Of a DNA stretch of 64,000 bases, positions 8,148 through 17,096 are shown one piece after another. Source of the stretch: Methanocalculus taiwanensis (GTDB lineage: Archaea > Halobacteriota > Methanomicrobia > Methanomicrobiales > Methanocorpusculaceae); the NCBI RefSeq assembly GCF_024372745.1, contig NZ_VOTZ01000011.1, forward strand, positions 1 through 64,000, given 5' to 3'. Numbering within the stretch: position 1 is the stretch's first letter; each line of letters starts with the position of its first letter. The notes below the pieces were generated by a model. The model did not search any database. It had not been told where the DNA came from and was given only the letters and a program-made list of their open reading frames with translations. A program made the translations under genes and the position numbers.

Positions 8148-10144
8148 AGAAGACGATCTCGGTTGCTTTAACCGGCAACCCGAATGTCGGGAAGACGACT
8201 GTCTTCAATACCATAACCGGCTCCCGCCAGCATGTCGGGAACTGGCCCGGCGTCACTGTCGAGAAGAAGACGGGGAGATGTGAATATGCAGACACTTCAA
8301 TTGAAGTGACCGATCTCCCCGGCACCTACAGCCTGACCGCATATTCGGCAGATGAAGTGATTGCCCGGAACTTCATCATCGAGGATAATCCGGATGTCGT
8401 TGTCCAGGTTGTGGATGCCTCAAACCTTGAGCGTAACCTCTACCTGACGATGCAGCTGGCAGAACTCGGCAGACCGGTCATCGTCGCCCTGAATATGGTT
8501 GACGTGGCCGAGGGGCGGGGCGATACCATCGATGAGAAGCGGCTCTCGGAACTCCTTGCAATGCCGGTTGTCAGGACGGTTGGGACGAGCGGCAGGGGGC
8601 TTGATAGGCTTCTTGAAACGATCATCGCAGTTGCCGCAAAAGGTGAGAAGCATACTCATACCATCGGCTATGGAGATGAGGCAGAGGCGCTTATCTCGGA
8701 TCTCGTCCGGATACTCGACGATGATCCGGCTCTTGCAGGTGGATACCCGCTCCGCTGGCTTGCCGTACGGGCAATCGAAGGAGATTCTGCTGTCCTGGCA
8801 CTGATCGAGAAAAGCAGTGTTGCAGGTGCCGTGCAGGCAAGACTTCAGCAGATCGATCTCGATGAATATGAAGCGCTTCTCGCTGATAAGCGGTACGAGG
8901 CAATAGGCGCAATCCTCCCGCAGGCATGCACAATGTGTGTCAGGAAGATGACCGGATCGGATATGATCGATCGTGTCGTCACCAACAAGTACCTTGGCAT
9001 ACCGATCTTCCTCGCCCTCATGTGGGGGGCATTCCAGCTCACCTTCGCGGTTGCCGAGCCGTTTATGGCAGGAATCGAGTATGTCTTCGGCTGGCTCGGT
9101 GAAGTGGTTGCAGGCTCAATTGGAAATGAATGGCTTGCCTCTCTCCTTGGAGATGGTGTGATCGGCGGGGTCGGCGGTGTGTTCGTCTTCGTCCCGAATA
9201 TCTTCATCCTCTTCCTGATCCTCTCAATCCTTGAAGGGAGTGGGTATCTTGCCCGTGCCGCGTTCATTATGGATCGGCTGATGTACGTGATAGGGCTTCC
9301 AGGCAAGTCATTCATCCCGATGCTGATGGGTTTTGGCTGCAATGTCCCTGCGATCATGTCGACCCGGACGATTGAGGATGATCGTGACCGGCTCATTACC
9401 ATCCTGGTCAATCCATTCATATCCTGTGGTGCCCGGCTTCCGGTGTATATCCTCTTTGCGGGGGTCTTCTTCGGAAGGGATGCAGGAAACGTGATCTTCG
9501 GTCTCTATGCCCTTGGTATTGTTGTTGCGATCCTCTCGGCAAAGCTCTTCAGGTGCACCATTCTGCCGGGCGAATCATCACCATTCATCATGGAGATGCC
9601 GCCATACCGGATCCCGACCATAAAGAACGCGATGCTGAATATGTGGGAGAAGGGATCGATGTACCTGAAGAAGGCCGGTGGAATCATCCTTATCGGCTCT
9701 TTGATCGTCTGGTTCCTCGCCTCATACCCGGCTGGTGTTGAGTATGGGAGTGAAGAGAGCTTTGCAGGGATGATCGGGCATCTGCTTGAGCCTCTCGTTT
9801 CACCGCTTGGCCTTGACTGGAAGATTGCGGTTGCATTGATCTTTGGGTTTGTTGCAAAAGAGATCGTCGTCAGCTCACTCGGTGTCCTCTATGGGGCAGA
9901 CGAGGGATCAGCTGCCCTCTCGGATGCGCTGCTAGCAGATCCCGCCCTCTCAATGGCAGGAGCCCTTGCGGTGATGGTCTTTGTCCTCCTGTATATGCCC
10001 TGTGTGGCAACCCTCGGTGTAATCAAAAAAGAGACGGGATCATGGCGCTGGGCCGGTTTCTCGGTTCTGTATGGGCTGGTCGTGGCATGGATACTGGCGT
10101 TTGCCACCTTCCATCTCGCCAGCTACTTCCTCGGAGGTGCATAA
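8144..10144 (+). CDS. feoB: FeoB ferrous iron transporter
   Basis: 666 residues. The N-terminal G domain (1-165) has GNPNVGKTTVFN (G1), DLPGTYSL (G3), NMVD (G4) and a G5-like VGTSGRG. A helical spacer leads to a membrane domain from about residue 285 with the two Gate (nucleoside-recognition) repeats, including GFGCNVPAIMSTRTIEDDRDR and FISCGARLPVYILF; the Cys residues in these loops are the usual candidate Fe(II) ligands. The final helices end near residue 660. FeoB is the GTPase-gated Fe(II) importer. It overlaps feoA2 and is followed after 3 bases by the next gene. Confidence 0.96.
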   Translation: MKKTISVALTGNPNVGKTTVFNTITGSRQHVGNWPGVTVEKKTGRCEYADTSIEVTDLPGTYSLTAYSADEVIARNFIIEDNPDVVVQVVDASNLERNLYLTMQLAELGRPVIVALNMVDVAEGRGDTIDEKRLSELLAMPVVRTVGTSGRGLDRLLETIIAVAAKGEKHTHTIGYGDEAEALISDLVRILDDDPALAGGYPLRWLAVRAIEGDSAVLALIEKSSVAGAVQARLQQIDLDEYEALLADKRYEAIGAILPQACTMCVRKMTGSDMIDRVVTNKYLGIPIFLALMWGAFQLTFAVAEPFMAGIEYVFGWLGEVVAGSIGNEWLASLLGDGVIGGVGGVFVFVPNIFILFLILSILEGSGYLARAAFIMDRLMYVIGLPGKSFIPMLMGFGCNVPAIMSTRTIEDDRDRLITILVNPFISCGARLPVYILFAGVFFGRDAGNVIFGLYALGIVVAILSAKLFRCTILPGESSPFIMEMPPYRIPTIKNAMLNMWEKGSMYLKKAGGIILIGSLIVWFLASYPAGVEYGSEESFAGMIGHLLEPLVSPLGLDWKIAVALIFGFVAKEIVVSSLGVLYGADEGSAALSDALLADPALSMAGALAVMVFVLLYMPCVATLGVIKKETGSWRWAGFSVLYGLVVAWILAFATFHLASYFLGGA

Positions 10145-10147
10145 GCG

Positions 10148-10588
10148 ATGTCAGAATATCATAAGCAGTTGTTTGCAGGTTTCCTCGGGCTCCTGTATCT
10201 CATTGTGGGTGTGGCTGCGCTCATAGCGCTGGTGGTGCCGGATATTAAACTCTTTGAGCTCTTCGGGATCTCAGGCGATCCGGCTATGGGCTTTGTCCTT
10301 GTGGTCATCGGGCTCACCCTGATCTCCGGGTTTTTCGAGCTATCGAAGAAGATCCATGAGGGGGTTGCATACCTGCATGTCGGGATCGGACTTGCCCTTG
10401 TCTTCGGTATGATCTGGTTCCTTTCTGTGGGTGCAGAGTTTGCCACACTCGCCATCTTTGAAGGTGAGGAGATCACCCTGGAAATGATAAGGGAGGCGAT
10501 TGTACCACAGCTCTATCTTGCTGTCATTGCCCTCTTCGGCTTCATTGCATGGGGAAAGGAATTCTCTGCCGGACTCCTGAGGGATTGA
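10148..10588 (+). CDS. Small four-helix membrane protein of the feo operon
   Basis: 146 residues with about four hydrophobic segments (near 10-32, 44-62, 75-95 and 112-135) and few charged residues between them. I do not recognise a named family. It lies 3 bases after feoB and its stop directly abuts the feoC-like gene, so it should be made with the iron transporter. A role as accessory subunit of the Feo complex is inference from position only. Confidence 0.7.
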   Translation: MSEYHKQLFAGFLGLLYLIVGVAALIALVVPDIKLFELFGISGDPAMGFVLVVIGLTLISGFFELSKKIHEGVAYLHVGIGLALVFGMIWFLSVGAEFATLAIFEGEEITLEMIREAIVPQLYLAVIALFGFIAWGKEFSAGLLRD

Positions 10589-10852
10589 ATGTTCAAGGAC
10601 ATTCTTTTGAAACTTGCAGTGGGTGGGGTTGCAGTCCCCATGCTTGCTGCCGAACTTGGTCTCTCTCCTGATCAGCTCCGTGAACGGCTCAGGATGATGG
10701 AGCATATGGGCTATATCGCCGGTGGTGCGGCATGCACTCCCGTAGACACCCCCCCTCTCTGCGCCTGCTGCAGCGGGTGCATCTGCAGTTCTCAGGAATT
10801 GCCTGCCCGGTATCTTCTCACCGATAAGGGCCGGCGGCTGATCCGCTCCTAA
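10589..10852 (+). CDS. FeoC-like winged-helix protein with Cys cluster
   Basis: 87 residues. The first 45 form a helix-turn-helix-like unit (VAVPMLAAELGLSPDQLRERLRMMEHMGYI). A loop with five Cys between about 50 and 66 (CTPVDTPPLCACCSGCIC) follows, then a DKGRRLIR wing end. This resembles FeoC, a small winged-helix protein with a Cys-rich loop that in bacteria binds an Fe-S cluster. As the last gene of the operon it could report iron or oxygen status to FeoB or act as a regulator. Its stop overlaps that of the convergent serine hydrolase gene. Confidence 0.75.
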   Translation: MFKDILLKLAVGGVAVPMLAAELGLSPDQLRERLRMMEHMGYIAGGAACTPVDTPPLCACCSGCICSSQELPARYLLTDKGRRLIRS

Positions 10853-12603
10853 ACCGGGAGCAGCAGGTTCCAGGAATTGAGCCAGAGCAGGAATAAGATT
10901 GCAATGGCTCCGATGAAAACCTCCTCAATCTTTCTCTTCTGCTTGTTCTGGATGGTATGCAGGATCAGGTATGCCGCCAGGATCGCAGTAAGAGCCGGTA
11001 TGCACCGTATCACAATAAACCAATGCGGGAGGCCGAAAAGGATGCCGAAGATCCTGATGGTTCCAAAGAAGAGGAGCATGAAGAGGATCGCCGTTCCAGA
11101 AACAAGGGTGATTAGGAGGTATCCCTTCTTCTGAAATGAATTGGTCGTTTCAAATGCCCGTTTGCCCCCGATGACTGCCCCGGAGAGGAAGACTCCGGCA
11201 AAGAAGAGGAGAAATGCATACTGGATCTGCGGGTTCTCTCTCCATCCTGCCCGCTTCCATCCGATTGATGGCAGGCTGTCCAGGAAGAGCCAGTCTTCTC
11301 CCTCCCTTTCAGAGAAAACAAGCCTGTCCGGATTATTCAGCCCAATACAAAAGCCCGGCTCCACCTCTGCATATTCAGCATCATTGATTACAATCATCTC
11401 TCCTTCCAAACGCACCCAAATCGATAGCTGATCGCGTCCGATTACAAGCAGTATCTTCTCAAATCCTGCAAGAGGGGCACGCGATGATATGTAGGTTCCC
11501 GCATAGTCCTTTGTTGATTCTGTTTGGTATGTGAATTGTTCTTCTCTCTCTGTCTGCAGGTATGTATCAAGGAAGGTATGAAGGAGTATAAACCGCTCGG
11601 CTGATCCGCCCGTTCCTGTATAGCAGATATAAATCCCGAGATTCTCTTCGGGTATGAGGGCGAGAAGGGTGGACGTTCCGGGAACATCCCCTGTATGCCA
11701 GAGAATACGTTTCTTTCCATGGTACCGCTCAAAATATCCGCCCTGAACGATCCCTGAAAGCCGGTTGTCATGGGAGAATATCCGGGGGTAGGCGTCTTCT
11801 CCTGCTTCCAGCACATGGATCATATAGAGCCCCATATCATGTGCAGTCGTATGCATGCCGCCTGCCGGGGAATAGCGTGAGTAGGCGGGGATGCCTTCTG
11901 TCAGGATCATCTCTGGGGATCTGGATGCAAGATGATCCGGGAGGGGTTCCCGTGCCGCAGTCGAAGCCATCCCGAGAGGTGTGAGGATCTCCTGCTCGAT
12001 ATACTCCTTGTAGGATGTGCCGCTCACCTCCTCGATCACCGCTCCGGTAAGGAGAGCTCCTATATTGGAGTATGAGGCGATCCTGCCTGGTTCACGAATC
12101 CGTTCCGGCTGCGTTTTTGTATAAGTCTCAAATGCGGGGAGTATCTCCTCAGGATTCTGTGTGAAGATACCAACTGCCACTTCATCCAGGCCGGATGTAT
12201 GGGTCATCAGGTGAGTGAGCGTTATTGGTTCGGTATAGGTGTCCGGGATGACCGGCTCTGGAAGGAAACTATTGAGATCCGAATCGAAATCGAGCAATCC
12301 CTGTTCTGCCAGCGAGAGTGCCGCCTCCCAGGTGAAGAGCTTTGTCACTGAACCGATCGGAAGGATTGTATCCTCAGGATCGAGTAGATAGCTCCCGTCA
12401 GCATCAGCGGTTCCATACCCGAGGAGAGCGACGATTTCACCGTCATCGACGATTGTAATGACCGCGCCGTTTATGTCCGGATCCCTGAGATCTTCTGCTA
12501 TATGCGTGGTGAAGAACTCCCCAAGGCTGTCCTCTTCAAGTGCTGCTGCGATCCCACAGATCCCGGCGAGGAGGATGAGTGAGAGGAGGAGAGCCCTGAT
12601 CAT
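10849..12603 (-). CDS. Exported serine hydrolase (beta-lactamase/class C type) with C-terminal membrane helices
   Basis: 584 residues. A signal peptide (1-21) is followed by a beta-lactamase-fold domain (about 25-340). Motif 1 is SVTK in PIGSVTKLFTW, motif 2 is YSN in RIASYSNIGALL, and a late HTG in LWHTGDVPGTS fits motif 3. Residues about 355-440 make a small beta-rich domain. Four or so hydrophobic helices occupy 455-584, so the catalytic part is anchored on the outer face. Such proteins act as D-amino-acid peptidases or esterases; the substrate is unknown. The start overlaps the stop of the SagB-type gene by four bases. Confidence 0.85.
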   Translation of the reverse strand: MIRALLLSLILLAGICGIAAALEEDSLGEFFTTHIAEDLRDPDINGAVITIVDDGEIVALLGYGTADADGSYLLDPEDTILPIGSVTKLFTWEAALSLAEQGLLDFDSDLNSFLPEPVIPDTYTEPITLTHLMTHTSGLDEVAVGIFTQNPEEILPAFETYTKTQPERIREPGRIASYSNIGALLTGAVIEEVSGTSYKEYIEQEILTPLGMASTAAREPLPDHLASRSPEMILTEGIPAYSRYSPAGGMHTTAHDMGLYMIHVLEAGEDAYPRIFSHDNRLSGIVQGGYFERYHGKKRILWHTGDVPGTSTLLALIPEENLGIYICYTGTGGSAERFILLHTFLDTYLQTEREEQFTYQTESTKDYAGTYISSRAPLAGFEKILLVIGRDQLSIWVRLEGEMIVINDAEYAEVEPGFCIGLNNPDRLVFSEREGEDWLFLDSLPSIGWKRAGWRENPQIQYAFLLFFAGVFLSGAVIGGKRAFETTNSFQKKGYLLITLVSGTAILFMLLFFGTIRIFGILFGLPHWFIVIRCIPALTAILAAYLILHTIQNKQKRKIEEVFIGAIAILFLLWLNSWNLLLPV

Positions 12604-13316
12604 AGCCTCTTCCCAACCGGCATGAGATAGAGGGGGATCTCATCGTCCGGGAGTCCAATGATCTCAACAACCGCTTTATCATCAAAAGCGCCGATAGCAA
12701 CGGTGCCAAGCCCCCGTGCAGTGGCTATCAGGTAGCAGTTCTGGGATGCATGCCCCGCCTCCATCCAGGTATACTGCTCTGCCCGTTCGCCATACCGTGT
12801 GCGTGTCCGCTCGTATATGCCTGAGATGACGAATGTGACAGGGGCATCTGCAGGCATCTGCTGGCTGAAGGCTGCTGCTGAGAGGCGTTCCCTCTGGTCT
12901 CCATCATGTATCTTCCTGATCTGGTGGGTTGCCGGGATATACCGGTATGAACCGGGTGAGAGCCCCTCAACCCTGCCGACGGCTACCGTCACCTCAAGCG
13001 GGTACTGTGCTCCTGCAGAGGGGGCTGTCCTGAATCCTCTCGGATCGGTCACCCCTTGTGTTCCCCAGAGGAGCTGCGAGAGATCGTTCATATCCAGTGG
13101 CTCATCAGCATAGGTTCTCACCGATCTCCGCTCTGCAAGTGCCTTTTCAAGGGTGTTCGATCCTGTAAGATCCGGGGGAGGGAGCATGATCGCCTCGCCA
13201 TCTGCCATGGAGGTGATCTGTGCAGGTAACGGTTCCTCTCCTTCCACACTGACACAGAGGTGTGTTGCAGAGGCAAAGAGGATGAAGGCGGCGACTATCC
13301 AGATCGAACGCACCAT
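12600..13316 (-). CDS. Exported SagB-type nitroreductase
   Basis: 238 residues. An N-terminal hydrophobic signal (about 4-22) precedes a SagB/ThcOx-like FMN oxidoreductase domain: LAERRSVRTYADEPLDMNDLSQLLWGTQGVTDPRGFRTAPSAGAQYPLEV, then EAGHASQNCYLIATARGLGTVAIGAFDD and the closing PLYLMPVGK. The family binds FMN and oxidises azoline rings or reduces small molecules. Most members are cytoplasmic, so the apparent export signal is unusual. It shares an operon with the membrane-anchored serine hydrolase through a four-base overlap. Confidence 0.85.
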   Translation of the reverse strand: MVRSIWIVAAFILFASATHLCVSVEGEEPLPAQITSMADGEAIMLPPPDLTGSNTLEKALAERRSVRTYADEPLDMNDLSQLLWGTQGVTDPRGFRTAPSAGAQYPLEVTVAVGRVEGLSPGSYRYIPATHQIRKIHDGDQRERLSAAAFSQQMPADAPVTFVISGIYERTRTRYGERAEQYTWMEAGHASQNCYLIATARGLGTVAIGAFDDKAVVEIIGLPDDEIPLYLMPVGKRL

Positions 13317-13400
13317 ACTGGCTCCACTTGTCCTCTGCCATCAAAAGCATATGGGTGCTTTTGAGAAGCATTATCGACTCTTATCGCATATCCACTATGC

Positions 13401-13871
13401 ATGACTGATGTACAGAGCGGACAGAAGGTTCTGCTGAAGACGACGATGGGCGATATCACCATCGAGCTCTTTGATGATATGCCGATTACTGCCGGGAACT
13501 TTACGAGCCTTGTGAAGAAGGGTTTTTATGATGGGATCATCTTTCACAGGGTTATTGCCGGATTCATGATTCAGGGCGGCGATCCAAAAGGCACAGGGAC
13601 TGGCGGGCCCGGATACACCATCAAAGACGAGTTCTCGCCAAAGAGAAAGAATCTCCGTGGAACGATTGCAATGGCAAACGCCGGACCGAATACAGGGGGC
13701 AGCCAGTTCTTCATCAACCTGGTAGACAACACCTACCTCGACTCAAAGCACCCTGTCTTTGGGCAGGTCGTTGACGGGATGCAGGTCGTCAATGCCATCG
13801 GCAAGACGAAGACCGGTCCAAACGACCGTCCAAAGACCGAAGTGAAGATCATCTCGGCAACGCTTGTCTGA
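13401..13871 (+). CDS. Cyclophilin-type peptidyl-prolyl isomerase
   Basis: 156 residues, a single-domain cyclophilin. The signature FHRVIAGFMIQGGDPKGTGTGGPGY carries the catalytic Arg and the Phe/Met/Gln active-site wall; later come MANAGPNTGGSQFFI and HPVFGQVVDGMQVV. It catalyses proline cis-trans isomerisation during protein folding. No signal peptide is present, so it is cytoplasmic. It stands alone between two oppositely oriented operons. Confidence 0.95.
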   Translation: MTDVQSGQKVLLKTTMGDITIELFDDMPITAGNFTSLVKKGFYDGIIFHRVIAGFMIQGGDPKGTGTGGPGYTIKDEFSPKRKNLRGTIAMANAGPNTGGSQFFINLVDNTYLDSKHPVFGQVVDGMQVVNAIGKTKTGPNDRPKTEVKIISATLV

Positions 13872-13884
13872 GTACTTATTTCCT

Positions 13885-14727
13885 CTATTTTTTTAATAGC
13901 AGGGTAGCGATCCCTGCGATAGCTTCTGTGAGCGGGCGTTTCTCTCCGGCTGCAAGTGCTGTCAGTTCTTTTTGTCTGGTGAGCCCCTCATCATACGGAA
14001 GATGGAATACCTCTGCAAAAAGGTCTGTATCTCCGAGAATCTCACGGGATATCTGGAAGTCTTCTTCATTCCGAATTTTGTTTATGGCAAGGAACCGGTT
14101 TTGAATGCCCAGTTCGCCTGCGAGTTCGGCGGTTCTGCATGCCGTTCTGAGTGCCTGTGCGGTTGGCTCGGATACTGCGATCAGGTGCGAAAAACCCCTG
14201 CCAAGCCCGCGGCCGAAATGCTCAAGCCCGGCGGGGGTGTCCATCAAAATTGCCTCCCCATCTTTTACGCGAACCTGCCTTGCGATACTCCTGATGATGG
14301 TATTCTCAGGACAGAGGCAGCCGCCCCCGGCGGAGTCCACAGTTCCCATAACGAGGAGGCCTATCCCGTCTGCTCTTCTGGTACCACAGCGGGTGACAAT
14401 ATCCGAGAGGTCGGGGTTGAGATTGATGATCCCTCTTCCTCCCACTTTCTCCTCCAGATATGCCCTGTTCTTTGTTACAGGAGTAATCTCAGATTGTGAG
14501 AATCCAAGTGAATATGAGAGATCTTCCTGTGGATCAGCATCAATTGCAAGGACAGAGAGCCCTCTCTCTCTCAGCTCACCGGCAAGGAGAGCGGTGAAGG
14601 TTGTCTTCCCGACACCGCCTTTCCCGGTGACAATCACCCTGAGTCCTGAAAGTGGCTGTTGTTTTCCGCTTTTTTGCGGGATTCGCTTTTTCCTCTCAGA
14701 TGCCAAGTGCTTTCCTCTTCTCCTCAA
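13885..14727 (-). CDS. cooC: CooC-type ATPase for CODH nickel insertion
   Basis: 280 residues. The ParA/MinD-type deviant Walker A is GKGGVGKTTF (about residues 35-44), with DADPQEDLSYSLG after it and VMGTVDSAGGGCLCPEN carrying the Cys pair typical of CooC. CooC is the dimeric ATPase that helps load nickel into the active-site cluster of CO dehydrogenase. The ATG at 14727 lies inside the last codons of cooS; a TTG at 14708 with GGAGAAGAGG upstream is an alternative start. It lies directly downstream of cooS in one operon. Confidence 0.88.
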   Translation of the reverse strand: MRRRGKHLASERKKRIPQKSGKQQPLSGLRVIVTGKGGVGKTTFTALLAGELRERGLSVLAIDADPQEDLSYSLGFSQSEITPVTKNRAYLEEKVGGRGIINLNPDLSDIVTRCGTRRADGIGLLVMGTVDSAGGGCLCPENTIIRSIARQVRVKDGEAILMDTPAGLEHFGRGLGRGFSHLIAVSEPTAQALRTACRTAELAGELGIQNRFLAINKIRNEEDFQISREILGDTDLFAEVFHLPYDEGLTRQKELTALAAGEKRPLTEAIAGIATLLLKK

Positions 14728-16669
14728 TGTGGGTTATAATCAGCTCTGCTGCCTTCAATGGATCGGGCTCAACTGCAAACTTCGCATTCACAACGCCTTC
14801 CAGCCCGTTGGTGAGGAGATCGATAACAGCGGGGCTGCCGCTGATATTCGGCATCGGTCCAAGGACGGTATAGACGCCGGATGCAACAAAATATGCTCCT
14901 ATGGATACTGCCTTCTGCGAATACCATTCAGGTGCCGCACCCGCAACCGGGAGCTGATGGATGCCAACGCCGAGGGTATTTGCAAGAGCTGCCAGGAGGA
15001 CAAGGATTCGTGAGCAGTCTACACAGGAGCCCATATGAAGAACCGGCGGGATGCCGACTGCCTTGCAGATCCCTTTCAGCCCGTCACCGGCAAGGAAACA
15101 GGCATCTGGTGTTAGGAGACCTGCCTTTCCTGAGGCAACTGCTGCACACCCGGTCTCAACACAGAGGATGTCATGCTTGATCAGTTCCTTTGCCAGGGTT
15201 ACGTGCCCATAGTCGTGTTTGATCTTTGGGTTATTGCACCCGACGATCCCGACAGCACCCCTTATCTTTCCGCTTGCGATGGCATCGACAAGTGGCTGAA
15301 GAGTCCCCCCGAGTGCCTTTGTGATCGCTTCCACCGAGAATCCTGCAGTCACTGCAACTGGTTTTCCCGGTATGAAGATCCTCTCAGGAATCCTGTTTTT
15401 GAAGTTTTCAACTGCGGTCATGACGATTGTTTCAGCCGCTTCGGTGGCATTCTCAGGCGAGAACTCGACATAGTAGGAGCCCGGTATCTTTGCCTTCTGG
15501 CTTGTCGAGATGATCTTTGTATGGAAGCAGCTTGCCGTTCGTGGGAGTGAGGGGAAGATACACTGGTAATCTACAATCATCGCATCAAGCGCACCTGTTG
15601 CTATCACCAGTTCCTGGTTGAAGTGGTTGCCTGCCATCGGGATGCCTCGCCGCATCAGGAGTTCGTTGCCTGTACAGCAGAGTCCGATGAGGTTGATGCC
15701 GGTTGCCCCGTTCTTCTTTGCGAGAGCCTGCATCACTTCGCTCTCCGCAGCCTCAACGATCATCTCCGACAACATCGGGTTGTGGCCATGGAGCGTTATA
15801 TTCACCTGATCTTCTTTGATAACGCCGAGGTTCATCATCGACTCTACAGGTGTCGGGGTGCCGAAGAGGATGTCGGAGACCTCTGTTCCAATCATCGATC
15901 CGCCCCACCCGTCTCCAAGTGCGGTTCTCAGACCATGGAGGAGCATGTTGGCGTAATGTGCCCCGACACCCATATGGACGCGGTGCATCGCCTCAACAAT
16001 CTCCCGGTCAATCCCCCGCGGCAGGATGCCTGCTTCTTCCCAGATGGCGTATGTGGCATCCGGGGCTCTCCGGCAGAGTTCTAATTCACCTTTGATCGTC
16101 CCGAACTCATCAAGGAAAGCAAGAGCAAGATCATGGGCCACCTCGATTGCCGCACGGTCGGTTGGGATATTGTACTCTTCTGCAATGGCAAACAGCTTTT
16201 CAGTGTCTTTAATAGTATAGCCGCTGCTTTCTCCTTTACCTACAAGCAACAGCGTTTCTGCAATCTCCCTCCCATGATCGGAATGGGCAGCTGCACCAGT
16301 TGTTAGCATATCAAGCAGGTTCCGGGCAACAATCAGATCTGCATCTGCTCCGCAGACACCCCGCACACGGTTCCGTTCAGGGATGATCCGGCACGGCCCC
16401 ATCGTACACCTGCTGCAGGAGAGGCCGGTTGAACACCATTTGCACTGCGGCTCCTGCATCTCGCTCCTGTCCCAGACGGTCTCGATACCTTCTTTCAGGC
16501 AGTGCTCAATCGTCTTCTTTGCGAGTTCGTCGATCGTCCGCTCCTCCACCTTCTCGTGGATCACCTTCGGGTTCATGAGGGACATCTTCGCCCTATCAAG
16601 CTCGCAGGTCTCCATCCGTTCGCCCACAAGCTGCGGTTTTGGCTTTTTTGTTCCATCAGACATGTTCAT
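14696..16669 (-). CDS. cooS: Carbon monoxide dehydrogenase catalytic subunit (monofunctional CooS type)
   Basis: 657 residues, near the usual 630-670. The N-terminal Cys pattern CKWCSTGLSCSRCTMGPCRI (about 73-92) supplies the B/D cluster ligands. Later CCTGNELL, VGCNNPKIKHDYGH, ETGCAAV and MGSCVDCSR carry the C-cluster Cys and His ligands. It oxidises CO to CO2 with a Ni-Fe-S centre. Only cooC follows. No ferredoxin-like CooF, Ech hydrogenase or acetyl-CoA synthase subunit is in the window, so the electron acceptor is unknown. Confidence 0.95.
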   Translation of the reverse strand: MNMSDGTKKPKPQLVGERMETCELDRAKMSLMNPKVIHEKVEERTIDELAKKTIEHCLKEGIETVWDRSEMQEPQCKWCSTGLSCSRCTMGPCRIIPERNRVRGVCGADADLIVARNLLDMLTTGAAAHSDHGREIAETLLLVGKGESSGYTIKDTEKLFAIAEEYNIPTDRAAIEVAHDLALAFLDEFGTIKGELELCRRAPDATYAIWEEAGILPRGIDREIVEAMHRVHMGVGAHYANMLLHGLRTALGDGWGGSMIGTEVSDILFGTPTPVESMMNLGVIKEDQVNITLHGHNPMLSEMIVEAAESEVMQALAKKNGATGINLIGLCCTGNELLMRRGIPMAGNHFNQELVIATGALDAMIVDYQCIFPSLPRTASCFHTKIISTSQKAKIPGSYYVEFSPENATEAAETIVMTAVENFKNRIPERIFIPGKPVAVTAGFSVEAITKALGGTLQPLVDAIASGKIRGAVGIVGCNNPKIKHDYGHVTLAKELIKHDILCVETGCAAVASGKAGLLTPDACFLAGDGLKGICKAVGIPPVLHMGSCVDCSRILVLLAALANTLGVGIHQLPVAGAAPEWYSQKAVSIGAYFVASGVYTVLGPMPNISGSPAVIDLLTNGLEGVVNAKFAVEPDPLKAAELIITHIEEKRKALGI

Positions 16670-16843
16670 TCACTCCAGACTGGTGAGATGCACCTTCTTC
16701 ATCTCATAGCGATGAAAGAGCGCAGGGGCTCTTATAGGTAACGGTGTAGGAATGAAGACGCAAAATTGTCCAACAAGCCAATTTTTGAAGGATATAAGGA
16801 ATTATTGCCATTTTTACAATTATTATGAGAAAAAGGTGATTCA

Positions 16844-16916
16844 GGCCAGGGCCGGGACTCGAACCCGGGTCAAAGGATCCACAGTCCTATAGGATGTCCA
16901 GCTACCCTACCCTAGC
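16844..16916 (-). tRNA. tRNA-His (GTG)
   Basis: On the minus strand GCTAGGG pairs with CCCTGGC as the acceptor stem. The anticodon loop CTGTGGA gives GTG. The T arm is GGG-TTCGAGT-CCC flanked as usual. The discriminator base is C, as expected of archaeal tRNA-His. No CCA is encoded, and the 5' flanking base is T, so the extra G-1 must be added after transcription. It lies between cooS and the aIF5B gene. Confidence 0.93.
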
Positions 16917-17096
16917 ATAAATGCTCGTTATTATTATAGGTAAACAGTATTGAACCTAACGGATTGCACCCTGCCAGCTTCTCATAACAGGTTCACGAAG
17001 GGCTCTCAAAAGAATATTAATACTCCGAATGCGTTATAGTGTATCACTTTTCGGTGTAATCCGAGATATCACGGCTTTTCGGAGGGAGATGGAGAA

